From: Melioribacteraceae bacterium
GTDB lineage: Bacteria > Bacteroidota > Ignavibacteria > Ignavibacteriales > Melioribacteraceae
NCBI GenBank assembly: GCA_016927595.1
Contig: JAFGMI010000005.1
Span: 46,787 to 110,786, forward strand
Reading direction: 5' to 3'
DNA length: 64,000 nucleotides
Positions 45,426 through 54,709 of this stretch are shown one piece after another. The position numbers and the translations under genes were made by a program. How positions within the stretch are numbered: the stretch's first letter is position 1; every line of letters starts with the position of its first letter. The notes beneath the pieces are model-generated. The model was not told where the DNA came from. It ran no database searches and worked only from the letters and a program-made list of their open reading frames with translations.

Positions 45426-45440
45426 AATTACTCCGTTAGT

Positions 45441-47102
45441 TTATTTATTAAGCATTGGTATTTTTATTCCCCATTTTACCGCGTTGTTCGTTGCCTGATC
45501 ATAGCCGGCATCTGTATGTCTTACAATTCCCATTCCGGGATCATATGTCAATACACGCTCAAGTCGGATTTCTGCTTCCTTTGTGCCATCAGCAACAATT
45601 ACCATACCTGCATGAATTGATTTGCCTATTCCAACTCCTCCGCCATGATGCACCGAAACCCAGCTTGCACCGCCGATTGAATTCAGAAGCGCATTCAATA
45701 TCGGCCAGTCGGCTATAGCATCACTGCCGTCAAGCATTCCTTCGGTTTCACGATATGGTGACGCAACCGATCCGCAATCGAGATGATCGCGACCTATAAC
45801 AATGGGTGCGCTTACTTTTCCGGAAGCCACAAGATCGTTAAATATTTTTCCCATCTTTGCACGCGCACCGTAACCCAGCCAGCAAATCCTAGAAGGCAAC
45901 CCCTGGAAATGAACTTTTTCACGCGCCATCTTTATCCATCTTATCAGAGCCTCATCTTCAGGGAAAGTTTCCATTACAGCTTTATCAGTTTCGTAAATAT
46001 CATTCGGATCACCGGAAAGTGCAGCCCAGCGGAAAGGTCCCTTACCGTCGCAGAAAAGGGGACGAATAAATGCAGGCACAAATCCGGGAAAATCGAAAGC
46101 ATTACTGACACCGTTTTCCTTCGCCTCGCCCCGAATGTTATTTCCGTAATCAAAAGTGATTGCACCCTTTTTCTGAAACTCAAGCATTGTTTTTACGTGC
46201 ACTACTATTGTCTCCCTGGCTTTCCGGATATATAAATCCGGATCGGCTGCACGAATTTTAAGTGCTTCATCTAAACTCATTCCCATCGGTACATAACCAT
46301 TAAGCGTGTCATGCGCAGACGTCTGATCGGTGAGTATATCGGGTACTATACCGCGTTCTAAAATTTGAGGTAGAATTTCTCCGGCATTTCCCAGGAGCCC
46401 GACCGATAATGCAACTTTTTTTTCTTTGGCGTTCAGCACCAGTTCTAGTGCTTCATCGAGATTATCCGTTAATCTGTCGATATAGCCCGTATCAAGTCGT
46501 TTTTGAATTCTTGATCTGTCTACCTCAATACCGAGGAATGCAGCGCCTATCATCGTAGCTGCCAGCGGCTGTGCGCCGCCCATACCGCCTAATCCTGCAG
46601 TAAGCAAAAATCTTCCTGATAAACTTCCGCCGAAATGCTGCTTTGCACACTCGGCAAATGTTTCGTACGTGCCTTGCAGAATACCCTGAGTTCCGATATA
46701 AATCCAGCTACCTGCAGTCATCTGACCATACATTATGAGTCCAAGTTCTTCGAGTCGTCTGAACTCGGACCAGTTAGCCCAGTCGGGAACAAGCATCGAA
46801 TTTGAAAGTAGTACTCGCGGAGCATTTAAATGAGTCTTGAACACCGCTACGGGTTTGCCGGATTGTATTAACAGCGTCTCGTCGTTCTCAAGATTTTTAA
46901 GCGATTCGACTATCGCTTCGAAAGCTTCCCAGTTGCGGGCTGCTTTTCCACTACCACCATACACGATTAACTGCGAAGGATTTTCGGCTACTTCCGGATC
47001 CAGGTTATTCATAAGCATGCGAAGTGCAGCTTCCTGTATCCAACCTTTGCAATTAAGTGTGGTGCCGCGGGGAGCTTTAATTATTCTTTTATCATTTTTC
47101 AT
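45441..47102 (-). CDS. hutU: Urocanate hydratase
   Basis: A 553-residue urocanase. The NAD-binding and substrate segments are present: [53 protein letters not shown], and [16 protein letters not shown] with the active-site Cys region. It converts urocanate to imidazolone propionate using bound NAD in histidine breakdown. hutH, hutI and hutG are not in the window, so the pathway is completed elsewhere or the gene is isolated. One base separates it from the small upstream gene, and serA follows after 15 bases. Confidence 0.97.
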   Translation of the reverse strand: MKNDKRIIKAPRGTTLNCKGWIQEAALRMLMNNLDPEVAENPSQLIVYGGSGKAARNWEAFEAIVESLKNLENDETLLIQSGKPVAVFKTHLNAPRVLLSNSMLVPDWANWSEFRRLEELGLIMYGQMTAGSWIYIGTQGILQGTYETFAECAKQHFGGSLSGRFLLTAGLGGMGGAQPLAATMIGAAFLGIEVDRSRIQKRLDTGYIDRLTDNLDEALELVLNAKEKKVALSVGLLGNAGEILPQILERGIVPDILTDQTSAHDTLNGYVPMGMSLDEALKIRAADPDLYIRKARETIVVHVKTMLEFQKKGAITFDYGNNIRGEAKENGVSNAFDFPGFVPAFIRPLFCDGKGPFRWAALSGDPNDIYETDKAVMETFPEDEALIRWIKMAREKVHFQGLPSRICWLGYGARAKMGKIFNDLVASGKVSAPIVIGRDHLDCGSVASPYRETEGMLDGSDAIADWPILNALLNSIGGASWVSVHHGGGVGIGKSIHAGMVIVADGTKEAEIRLERVLTYDPGMGIVRHTDAGYDQATNNAVKWGIKIPMLNK

Positions 47103-47103
47103 T

Positions 47104-47442
47104 TTAATCTCTGAAGTGATTGTCCAATAATGCTATATACTGGTTGTACATCGATCTGTAAAACCATTTCATTAAAAACCAGGATTTATTCATTTTCGAC
47201 CCGATAAATTTCACGTTCTCCTGGAGCTGACGTGTAATTCTTATTTTCTCATCTTTGGTCAGCTTTACTTCCGAAGGATCCGAATTTATCTTATTAATAA
47301 TTGACTGGTATGCGGAAATATCTTTTGCAAACTTATCATCCATTCCCATTTGTTTTATTGCCTGATTACAAAACGTTGTAATGATCTTCGATTCGTTTTT
47401 ATCAAAATTGAAAGTGTAGTTTTTAAATAATTTTTTTGCCAT
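47104..47442 (-). CDS. Small hypothetical protein
   Basis: A 112-residue protein not recognised. It is basic and rich in Lys, Asn and Ile, with no signal peptide or membrane helix, and probably mostly helical ([34 protein letters not shown]). It is tightly packed between add (6 bases) and hutU (1 base) on the minus strand, which supports it as a real gene. No function can be inferred beyond that. Confidence 0.7.
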   Translation of the reverse strand: MAKKLFKNYTFNFDKNESKIITTFCNQAIKQMGMDDKFAKDISAYQSIINKINSDPSEVKLTKDEKIRITRQLQENVKFIGSKMNKSWFLMKWFYRSMYNQYIALLDNHFRD

Positions 47443-47448
47443 AATTAC

Positions 47449-48537
47449 CTATACCTTAAGTGATGTTAATTTTTCTCTCATTTTCTGATAACCCGGTTTA
47501 ATTATATTGTAAATATAATGAAGCCTTTCATCATAGGGGATGAATGCAGATTTCATAGCATTTAAATTTAGCTTTTCAACATCATCAAGTGTAATGTCAA
47601 AAAGTTCCGATGCAACCACATATTCGTTTGTCAAATCCGTGTTGCTCATAAGCCTGTCGTCGGTGTTTAAGAAAACCCTGAATTTCTGTTTATAAAGTTT
47701 AATAAAAGGATGATTTTCGAGACTATCAACCGCGCCAGTATGTACATTGCTCAGCAGGCATATTTCAAGAGGTATTCTTTTATCGAGCACGAACTGCGCC
47801 AGTTCTCCGAGCTCTACTATGTTTCCGTTTTTATCAAATACTATATCTTCCACGAGTCTCGTGGCATGTCCTATTCTGTGTGCGCCGCAAAGCTGTATAG
47901 CCTGCCAAATCGATTCCTTTCCGAAAGCTTCCCCGGCATGAATAGTGATATTAAAGTTTTCCCTCTTAATATACTCAAATGCATCAATGTGCTTCTTTGG
48001 CGGGAAACCTCCTTCTTCACCGGCAAGATCAAAACCAACAACTCCCAAATTTCTGTAATTAACTGCCAGCTCCGCAATTTCCAGAGATACATTCATATTT
48101 CTCATTGCACATAAAATTAAGCCGTAGCCTACACCGAACTCCTTCCTGCCGGCTTCCAGACCTTTTAAAACTGCTTTCATAACATCATCATAATGCAGAC
48201 CTTTGCTAAGGTGCAGAATTGGAGCGAAACGAGTTTCCACATAGCAAACGCCATCGTTTTTCATATCTTCGAGCATTTCATATGCAGCTCGTTCCAGAGA
48301 TTCCTTAGTCTGAAGAACCGCACAGGTATGTTCGAATCCTTCCAGGAATTCCACTAGATTTCCTTTATTCGCTCCTCTGAAGAACCATTCCTGTAATTCC
48401 CCGGGATCCTCTGTCGGCAATTTCTTATACTTAATATCTTTTGCCAGTTCAATTATTGTTTCGGGTCTGAGTCCGCCATCAAGATGATCGTGCAATTGAA
48501 CTTTCGGGACGCCGTTTATTATTTCTTTTGTTGTCAT
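47449..48537 (-). CDS. add: Adenosine deaminase
   Basis: A 362-residue metal-dependent deaminase. The zinc-binding HxH is in VQLHDHLDGGLRPET near residue 16. The distal pieces are ITIHAGEAFG, HRIGHATRLVED and LNTDDRLMSNT with the catalytic Asp. It converts adenosine or deoxyadenosine to inosine. The start is placed at 48537 because GGAG lies about 9 bases upstream and the conserved HxH then falls close to the N-terminus; a longer frame to 48588 adds 17 non-conserved residues. First gene of the minus operon. Confidence 0.9.
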   Translation of the reverse strand: MTTKEIINGVPKVQLHDHLDGGLRPETIIELAKDIKYKKLPTEDPGELQEWFFRGANKGNLVEFLEGFEHTCAVLQTKESLERAAYEMLEDMKNDGVCYVETRFAPILHLSKGLHYDDVMKAVLKGLEAGRKEFGVGYGLILCAMRNMNVSLEIAELAVNYRNLGVVGFDLAGEEGGFPPKKHIDAFEYIKRENFNITIHAGEAFGKESIWQAIQLCGAHRIGHATRLVEDIVFDKNGNIVELGELAQFVLDKRIPLEICLLSNVHTGAVDSLENHPFIKLYKQKFRVFLNTDDRLMSNTDLTNEYVVASELFDITLDDVEKLNLNAMKSAFIPYDERLHYIYNIIKPGYQKMREKLTSLKV

Positions 48538-48739
48538 TTGTACTCCATTTGAATAACCAAAAATATCCCTTTTAAGCAGTAAAATCAATCAATTGAATTT
48601 CAGCGAATTTTTGGACAAAAACTTGCAAAATGAAGTAAGAACTCAATATTACAGACTAATTTGTCCTTGACTAAGTAGCCTTAAAGTGGTAATTTTTCAA
48701 CACTCTATTGAAAAATTTTTAATCAAATTAGGAGAAGTA

Positions 48740-49897
48740 ATGAAAAGATTAGTGTCAAGCCTGATCCTATTATCAATGGTTTTTGGATTAGTTGCATTCC
48801 AATGTTCATCTACGGAATTAACAAGCGCGAAACTTTATATTCAGCAGAAGAATTTTGATAAAGCCATCGAAGCTCTAAACAAAGAAATTACCAAGAATCC
48901 CGCCAGTGATGAAGGATTTTATCTGTTAGGCTACATCTACGGCGAGCAGGGTAATGTAAATAAAATGCTCGAAAACTTCGACAAATCTCTGGAAATAAGC
49001 AATAAATTTGCAGACCAGATAAACGACGGCAAGCTATATCACTGGTCGACAAATTTTAATAAAGGTGTGGGATTGTTTAACAGAGCATCCAAGGCTGCAG
49101 ATCAGGACACAAGCAAAATGTTCTTTAACAAATCTGTTGAAGCATTCGAAGCGGCTATTGCCTGTCAGCCCGACTCAATAGGAACATATCATAACCTAGT
49201 ATTCTCATTATTAAACGCCGGCAGAAATGAGGACGCCATTGAACCGCTCAAGAAAATGATTGAACTGGAGAATACCCCTGATTCCTATGCTATGCTTGGT
49301 GAGATTTATTACAATAAAGGCATCGATCAGTTGAATAAATTCAAGGAAAGCAACAACCGGGAAGACAGCTTAAAGTCGGTAGAGCAATTTAATCAGGTAA
49401 TTACATTGTTGGAAAAGGGAAGGAAAGAACATCCGAGCAATCCTGATATTTTAACCATTCTTTCGAACTCATACATTAATGCCAACAGGCTTAATGAAGC
49501 CATGGATATTTTCAAATCAGGTGTTGATAATGATCCCTCGAATAAAATATACAGATATAATTACGGCGTACTGCTGCTCGGCGCCAATATGTACGAAGAA
49601 GCCGAAGCTCAGTTTAAGAAAGCTGTTGAACTTGATCCGGAATATGAGAATGCCATATACAACCTTGCAGTTACATATGTCAGATGGGGAACAAAGCTAA
49701 GAGAAGATAATTTAGAAGATGAAACAAATCAAGAGTATCTTGAAAAATTTAAGTTGTCGCTTGATCCTCTGAATAAATTTCTTGAACTGAATCCTGAAGA
49801 TGGAAATATATGGGATTTACTCGGCAAGGTATATGCAAACATCGGCGAGTCGGAAAAATCGAAAGAAGCATTCGAAAAAGCCGATATGTACAGATAA
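48740..49897 (+). CDS. TPR-repeat protein, probably exported lipoprotein-like
   Basis: A 385-residue protein with a hydrophobic N-terminus (RLVSSLILLSMVFGLVAFQC) ending in a Cys followed by Ser-Ser-Thr, which could be a lipobox although Gln at -1 is unusual. The rest is about seven TPRs (KLYIQQKNFDKAIEALN, EGFYLLGYIYGEQGN, IYRYNYGVLLLGAN, GNIWDLLGKVYANIGE). The ATG at 48740 is chosen for its TTAGGAG ribosome site and because the signal then starts at the N-terminus. Probably periplasmic or membrane-anchored scaffold. A terminator follows. Confidence 0.8.
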   Translation: MKRLVSSLILLSMVFGLVAFQCSSTELTSAKLYIQQKNFDKAIEALNKEITKNPASDEGFYLLGYIYGEQGNVNKMLENFDKSLEISNKFADQINDGKLYHWSTNFNKGVGLFNRASKAADQDTSKMFFNKSVEAFEAAIACQPDSIGTYHNLVFSLLNAGRNEDAIEPLKKMIELENTPDSYAMLGEIYYNKGIDQLNKFKESNNREDSLKSVEQFNQVITLLEKGRKEHPSNPDILTILSNSYINANRLNEAMDIFKSGVDNDPSNKIYRYNYGVLLLGANMYEEAEAQFKKAVELDPEYENAIYNLAVTYVRWGTKLREDNLEDETNQEYLEKFKLSLDPLNKFLELNPEDGNIWDLLGKVYANIGESEKSKEAFEKADMYR

Positions 49898-49918
49898 TTC
49901 GTTTTACACCAATTTTTG

Positions 49919-49948
49919 AAAGCCTGCATTTTTATGCGGGCTTTTTAT
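49919..49948 (+). terminator. Rho-independent terminator after the TPR protein
   Basis: An 11-base stem (AAAGCCTGCAT / ATGCGGGCTTT, one G-T pair) with a tight four-T loop is followed by a short T run, 22 bases after the TPR stop and 19 before the DUF3467 start. Confidence 0.88.
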
Positions 49949-49966
49949 TTAATAAAAAGGAAGAAC

Positions 49967-50293
49967 ATGGCTCAGGATAAAGAATTAAAACAGCAGCAGA
50001 TAAATATTGAACTGGGAGAAAAAGAAGCTGAAGGTATCTATTCAAACCTTGCAATTATTACTCATTCTCCGGCAGAGTTTATAATCGATTTTACACGCGT
50101 GGTTCCGGGTGTTCCGAAAGCAAAAGTACATGCAAGGATAATAACAACTCCCCAGCACGCAAAAATGCTGATGAAAGCGCTCGAAGAAAATATCAGCCGT
50201 TATGAAAATAAGTACGGCGAAATAAAAGTGGAGGGCGCACCAAACCAGCAGTTCGGTTTTACAAGTCCAAATAAAGGGGAAAAAATCAACTGA
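49967..50293 (+). CDS. DUF3467 domain-containing protein
   Basis: A 108-residue small cytoplasmic protein. The family pattern is clear: GIYSNLAIITHSPAEFIIDF, then VVPGVPKAKVHARIITTPQHAK, then a helix with ENISRYE. The family occurs widely in Bacteroidota and other phyla; its function is unknown. The ATG at 49967 has AAGGAAG upstream and gives the usual family N-terminus. A hairpin that overlaps its stop codon may terminate it. Confidence 0.9.
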   Translation: MAQDKELKQQQINIELGEKEAEGIYSNLAIITHSPAEFIIDFTRVVPGVPKAKVHARIITTPQHAKMLMKALEENISRYENKYGEIKVEGAPNQQFGFTSPNKGEKIN

Positions 50294-50313
50294 TTTCCCC
50301 TTATTCTTGTCTT
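50274..50313 (+). terminator. Candidate terminator overlapping the DUF3467 stop codon
   Basis: A nine-base-pair stem (AAGGGGAAA / TTTCCCCTT) with an 11-base loop starts inside the last codons of the DUF3467 gene and ends past its stop. The following bases are T-rich but interrupted. Confidence 0.5.
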
Positions 50314-50476
50314 TCATGTACTTGCTTCTAATAAATTATTCAGCTACTTTTAATCCAATATATTTTGATTCAGGGCACTTTATCCGTTATTTTGATACAA
50401 ATCAAAAGTAAAATTGGATAAAACTCATACATTAGGGCGACAATTCGTTTATAAATTTATAAGAGGAGAATTTGAC

Positions 50477-51550
50477 ATGACATATAAGTCAGTGATCAAA
50501 ATGTTGTGCGCATTAATATTTTTCAGCTCCGTTTCACTCTATTCTCAATCCCCATTTAATATTACATTAACGATTACGGAGGGAAATATTAATCTTTCGG
50601 ATTTAATCGTTAATAAAAATCTTGAAGGGACACCCAGAATTATAGAACTCACAATGAGTGAAGCCGGAAGAAGCGTCATACTTGAATTTATGATTTCATG
50701 GGACCGCTACAGAACAGGAGATTTTCAGAACCTTTACTCGCTCAGAACAATGCCGTTCAATTCACGTTTAAGACTTTCGAACAATGACATCAGTTCCTTC
50801 GACGATATCGAAATAGCATCAGACGAACCTAATGATGATCTGATAGAAGAACAAAGGGTTATAGGTCAGCCTGTTGGAAGGTATCAGTTTGTTGCTACTG
50901 TCTTTGATGGTAATACAAACGAGTTTTTATCTGAAGCAGTTGAGATAAAAGACATGTGCGTGCCTAATGAGAATATAATCATTACTTCTCCTGTTGATGG
51001 CAACACATACAGTATCGGCGGTGTGTCAGCATCGTGGAGTGTTGACCCGTGCATCACGGAATACAATATCCTGGCAAAAAGGAAAATACCCGGAAACACA
51101 AATGATGTTGACGACATACTCGAAGCCGGTGAGACAATTATTGATTATACATTCGAGATGACCGAGCAGGAATATGAAGCGGGTGTTATGAACATTAATC
51201 TGGATGGTTTGATCGATAATGTTTACTGGCAGGACGGCGACGAAATAGTGCTGCTCGTAACCGGATTTTCGCCCTTATCAATCGGTTTGAATGAAGTATT
51301 GTCCGATCCCATAAAATTCAATATCGGTAATCCTACTGATACGCCGGAGGGGTTTGAAACTAGTGTTGTTGATAAAGCCCAGGTATTTTATGAAAAACTC
51401 ACAACCGGACAGATTACCATTGATCAGATAGAAGGCATATTCGACGAAAACGGACAGCCGGTAAGTTTTGCAAACTTTCAACAGCTTATGAGTGATCTTG
51501 CTGCAAATCCTGACAGAGTTATAAGCATAACATTTATTGAAAATGAATAG
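50477..51550 (+). CDS. Hypothetical secreted protein (first gene of cyclase operon)
   Basis: A 357-residue exported protein, not recognised. The signal peptide is about residues 1-23 (VIKMLCALIFFSSVSLYSQS). The body is beta-rich with Ig-like spacing (TMSEAGRSVILEFMISWD, IIITSPVDGNTYSIGG, YNILAKRKIPGNTND) and a helical C-terminus. The ATG at 50477 is supported by AGAGGAG and by the signal peptide; upstream in-frame starts add non-signal sequence. It is 10 bases before the FecR-domain gene and probably shares its operon, so it may be a surface or periplasmic partner of that system. Confidence 0.75.
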   Translation: MTYKSVIKMLCALIFFSSVSLYSQSPFNITLTITEGNINLSDLIVNKNLEGTPRIIELTMSEAGRSVILEFMISWDRYRTGDFQNLYSLRTMPFNSRLRLSNNDISSFDDIEIASDEPNDDLIEEQRVIGQPVGRYQFVATVFDGNTNEFLSEAVEIKDMCVPNENIIITSPVDGNTYSIGGVSASWSVDPCITEYNILAKRKIPGNTNDVDDILEAGETIIDYTFEMTEQEYEAGVMNINLDGLIDNVYWQDGDEIVLLVTGFSPLSIGLNEVLSDPIKFNIGNPTDTPEGFETSVVDKAQVFYEKLTTGQITIDQIEGIFDENGQPVSFANFQQLMSDLAANPDRVISITFIENE

Positions 51551-51560
51551 AGGTGCCATC

Positions 51561-52256
51561 ATGAAAATTATAAAACAAGTATTTTTCTTCACTCTGTTTA
51601 TCGGTATTGCTCTGGCATTTACGGCAGGAAATTTTCACGATGATCAGACGCCGGTAGCATTAGTGAAAAAAATTGTAAAAGACGTCCAGTATAAATCTGC
51701 CGACGAAACAGATTGGGAAGCTGCAAAAATGGGTGAACCTCTTATGGACGGCGGAGAAGTTAAAACAGGGTTTCAATCACTCGCGCTGGTCTTGTTTACT
51801 GACGGTTCAGGACTGCTAAGAGTAAGAGAAAATTCAATTCTTAACATTTATGGTGAAAAAAGTAAAAGAGCAATGAATAAGAATACTTTTATCCAGGAAG
51901 GTGTTGTAGGATTTGAAGTTAATAAACAATCGGAAGATGAGGAATTCAAATTTACTACACCTACTATGGTTGCATCGATAAGAGGGACAGAGGGAGTTAT
52001 AGACGGTGATCAGAATAAAGTCCTGTGCGAAAGTGGTTTGATTGAGCTGGCTGCTCTCATCGGTCAGAAGGAAACCGGAGTATTAACGGGCGGAAATGCG
52101 GCTCAGGTTACTGAAGACGGACAATTGAAGATTTATGAAATGACCGATGCCGAAAAACAACAGCTGCAGCAAACAAAGCAGATTACAATTAAGAAAATCA
52201 GGGTTGAAACCGAAGATGGAACCTTAGAAGTGGAATACTACGAGGAAGAAGAATAA
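51561..52256 (+). CDS. FecR domain-containing exported protein
   Basis: A 231-residue protein. A hydrophobic signal (KQVFFFTLFIGIALAFTAG) is followed by a FecR-type beta domain: VQYKSADETDWEAAKMGEPLMDGGEVKTG, FTDGSGLLRVRENSILNIYG, EEGVVGFEV-like turn and ATVRGT-like MVASIRGTEGVI. Unlike sigma-regulating FecR it has no cytoplasmic anti-sigma part and no membrane anchor after cleavage, so it is a periplasmic or surface-exposed sensor or stabiliser. The C-terminal about 60 residues are acidic and end in a run of Glu. The next genes are a barrel protein and a CHASE2 cyclase. Confidence 0.85.
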   Translation: MKIIKQVFFFTLFIGIALAFTAGNFHDDQTPVALVKKIVKDVQYKSADETDWEAAKMGEPLMDGGEVKTGFQSLALVLFTDGSGLLRVRENSILNIYGEKSKRAMNKNTFIQEGVVGFEVNKQSEDEEFKFTTPTMVASIRGTEGVIDGDQNKVLCESGLIELAALIGQKETGVLTGGNAAQVTEDGQLKIYEMTDAEKQQLQQTKQITIKKIRVETEDGTLEVEYYEEEE

Positions 52257-52300
52257 TAATTTGCAATGCCGGCATTTGAAAATTTTGATTGGAGGACCAC

Positions 52301-54700
52301 TTGAAACAATATAAGCTTATAACCGCAGTATTAATTTTATTCCTTGCTTTATCCGAATTACAAGCACAAGTAAGCAATACTGTATCAAATGTAAAAATTT
52401 CTCAGGCTATTGAAGGCAAACCGGTTAAATTCAGCGTTTCGTTATATCCGGTTCCAGGCATATCGGAAGTTGTTCTTGCATATAAACCGTATGATGAAAG
52501 TATCTTTGAATACTTTGATATGGAATTACTCGGTGATTCTGCTATTTATACTTTAAGCGGCGACTACGTCCGCACTCCGCTGTTCAGTTATTATTTAAGC
52601 ATAGAATTCGAAACTGGTGTAGTTGAAACTTATCCGCTTGGTATTCCTGAAACAGCTGTACCGCTTGAAGTAACAGTTAGAGCTCCTTCCGTGAAAGACA
52701 GTGAAATTATTGTTCTCAGTCCTGCCCCTGGCGAAAAGGTGGCAATAAACGATATGTTCATTTCGGTATCGATGATAAAGGCGTCCGAAGATGTCGATAT
52801 CGGAGCTACAAAACTATATCTGGGTGATGTGGATATAACTCAGTACGCACTTTTTGCAGGAGATCTGATACTTTTCTATGCCGAAAATTTCCCCGATGCA
52901 GTAAGTCTCGGTGATAAATCTCTCAAGGTAGAGGTCTTCAACAAAAACGGTGAACCTTACCATACAGTGAACTCTGATTTCACCGTGCTCACATCAACGG
53001 AGTTGGCTGAAGCGCAAAAACAGTTTATAACAAACGGTTCAATCGAAGCTGAATCGAGGAATCAAAGTTATAATGATCAGAGTACATGGTTCAATAACCT
53101 TTCGGTCAATTTGAAAAACACATACGACGACCTGCGCTTGAATGCGAAAGTATATGTAACCTCAGAAGAAAAAGCCGACAGACAGCCGAGGAACAGATTC
53201 AGAGGCGAGGTACAGTATCAGGACTGGCTTTCGGCAGAGTTCGGTGATACTTATCCCAAACTGCCAACATATATATTAAACGGAAAGCGGGTAAGAGGTG
53301 TCTCCGGTTTTATCAATCTCGGATTTTTTAACATAGAGGCAACTTACGGTCAGGTTAGAAGAAGTATTGAGGGAACTATTATCGAAAAGTATAACCGTCT
53401 TAATGCACCGCTTGCATCGAATGTAATTGCAATTGACTCGGCAAGATACGGCGATCCGTTTGCAGCAGTTAATTTCGGAACTTACGACAGGCAGTTGTTT
53501 GCGTTGCGACCTTCATTCGGTGCAGGAGAAATATTCCAATGGGGATTTACCTATCTGCATGGAAAAGATGACCCTAATTCTATTGATTTCGGAAGCCGTC
53601 CCAGGGAAAATGTTGTATTGGGAACCGACATGAAACTCAATCTGGATGAACGCAGAATCCAACTCAGGACGCAGGCATCGGTGAGCCTGATAAACGATGA
53701 TATATCATCCGGAGATATAACAGATGAACAGATTGACTCACTGTTCAGCGGTGATGGAAGTTCATCTTTTGGAAGCGACAAAGATCAGTTTGTTACGCTG
53801 AAAGATATTGCAAGTACGTTCATTACAGTTAACCAGTATATCGGTCCGCTTAATCCTGAAGAATTATCTTCCCTTGCTGCAGAAGCCGAACTTCAGCTTA
53901 ATTACTTTAACAACAGAATAAGGGGTTCTTATATTTACCGCGGCAATCAATATGAATCATTCGGACAGGATTTTATGGTTACCGACAGGAAAGGGATTAA
54001 TATTTCGGACAGAATCAGGATGATAGACAACCAGGTTTTCTTTACAGTTAGTTACGAGAGTCTGGAAGATAATCTTCAGAATACACTTTTATCAACTACT
54101 AAGTATGATAATTTAAATACATCCGTATCATATTTCCCAAGGATAGATTTCCCGGCAATAACGCTGAGCTACAAAAACAGAACTCGGCAGAATGATATAG
54201 CGCCGACAGATACGGTGAACAACATATTTATGATAGACGACGTTACCAGTACTATTCTTGCAAAACTGTCTTACGATTTTATTGCCGGTGTTAAACACAA
54301 CACTAACTTCAGTATTTCAAATATCGGATTTGAGGATGAAAGCATTAGCGATCTTGACCAGACATTTGTTACGGCTTCATTAAACGTGAGCAGTTTCTGG
54401 AATCGGGATCTGAACAGTACTGTGGGATTTACATCTTATTCAAGTACAGCCGGCGATCAGGATTATTCCTACTTCCTGTTATCGCTTGGGGCAAGTTACC
54501 GGTTGCTGGATGACAAGCTCAATCTGAATCTTAACATTAATCCGAGCTTCGGTGATTTTAAACGCAACGGTTTTGATTTTACCGCGCAATACGCATTGAT
54601 GCAGAATCTGAGCGCCATATTCCAGTTAAGATATTACAGTATGCCTGATCTCAACACAACAAACTCAGTTGCAGGATTACGATTACGATATACTTTATAA
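52301..54700 (+). CDS. Predicted outer-membrane beta-barrel protein
   Basis: A 799-residue exported protein. The signal is about residues 1-22 (LITAVLILFLALSELQAQ). The N-terminal part (to about 230) has beta-sandwich/Ig-like segments. From about 250 the sequence consists of alternating hydrophobic strands with polar turns (LSVNLKNTYDDLRLNAKVYV, IRGSYIYRGNQYESFG), ending in RLRYTL, as expected for a barrel. No specific family recognised. The start is TTG at 52301, 6 bases after GGAGG; a TTG at 52289 in the same frame would lie over that site. Likely the outer-membrane part of the FecR/cyclase system. Confidence 0.75.
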   Translation: MKQYKLITAVLILFLALSELQAQVSNTVSNVKISQAIEGKPVKFSVSLYPVPGISEVVLAYKPYDESIFEYFDMELLGDSAIYTLSGDYVRTPLFSYYLSIEFETGVVETYPLGIPETAVPLEVTVRAPSVKDSEIIVLSPAPGEKVAINDMFISVSMIKASEDVDIGATKLYLGDVDITQYALFAGDLILFYAENFPDAVSLGDKSLKVEVFNKNGEPYHTVNSDFTVLTSTELAEAQKQFITNGSIEAESRNQSYNDQSTWFNNLSVNLKNTYDDLRLNAKVYVTSEEKADRQPRNRFRGEVQYQDWLSAEFGDTYPKLPTYILNGKRVRGVSGFINLGFFNIEATYGQVRRSIEGTIIEKYNRLNAPLASNVIAIDSARYGDPFAAVNFGTYDRQLFALRPSFGAGEIFQWGFTYLHGKDDPNSIDFGSRPRENVVLGTDMKLNLDERRIQLRTQASVSLINDDISSGDITDEQIDSLFSGDGSSSFGSDKDQFVTLKDIASTFITVNQYIGPLNPEELSSLAAEAELQLNYFNNRIRGSYIYRGNQYESFGQDFMVTDRKGINISDRIRMIDNQVFFTVSYESLEDNLQNTLLSTTKYDNLNTSVSYFPRIDFPAITLSYKNRTRQNDIAPTDTVNNIFMIDDVTSTILAKLSYDFIAGVKHNTNFSISNIGFEDESISDLDQTFVTASLNVSSFWNRDLNSTVGFTSYSSTAGDQDYSYFLLSLGASYRLLDDKLNLNLNINPSFGDFKRNGFDFTAQYALMQNLSAIFQLRYYSMPDLNTTNSVAGLRLRYTL

Positions 54701-54709
54701 GGGAAGTTT

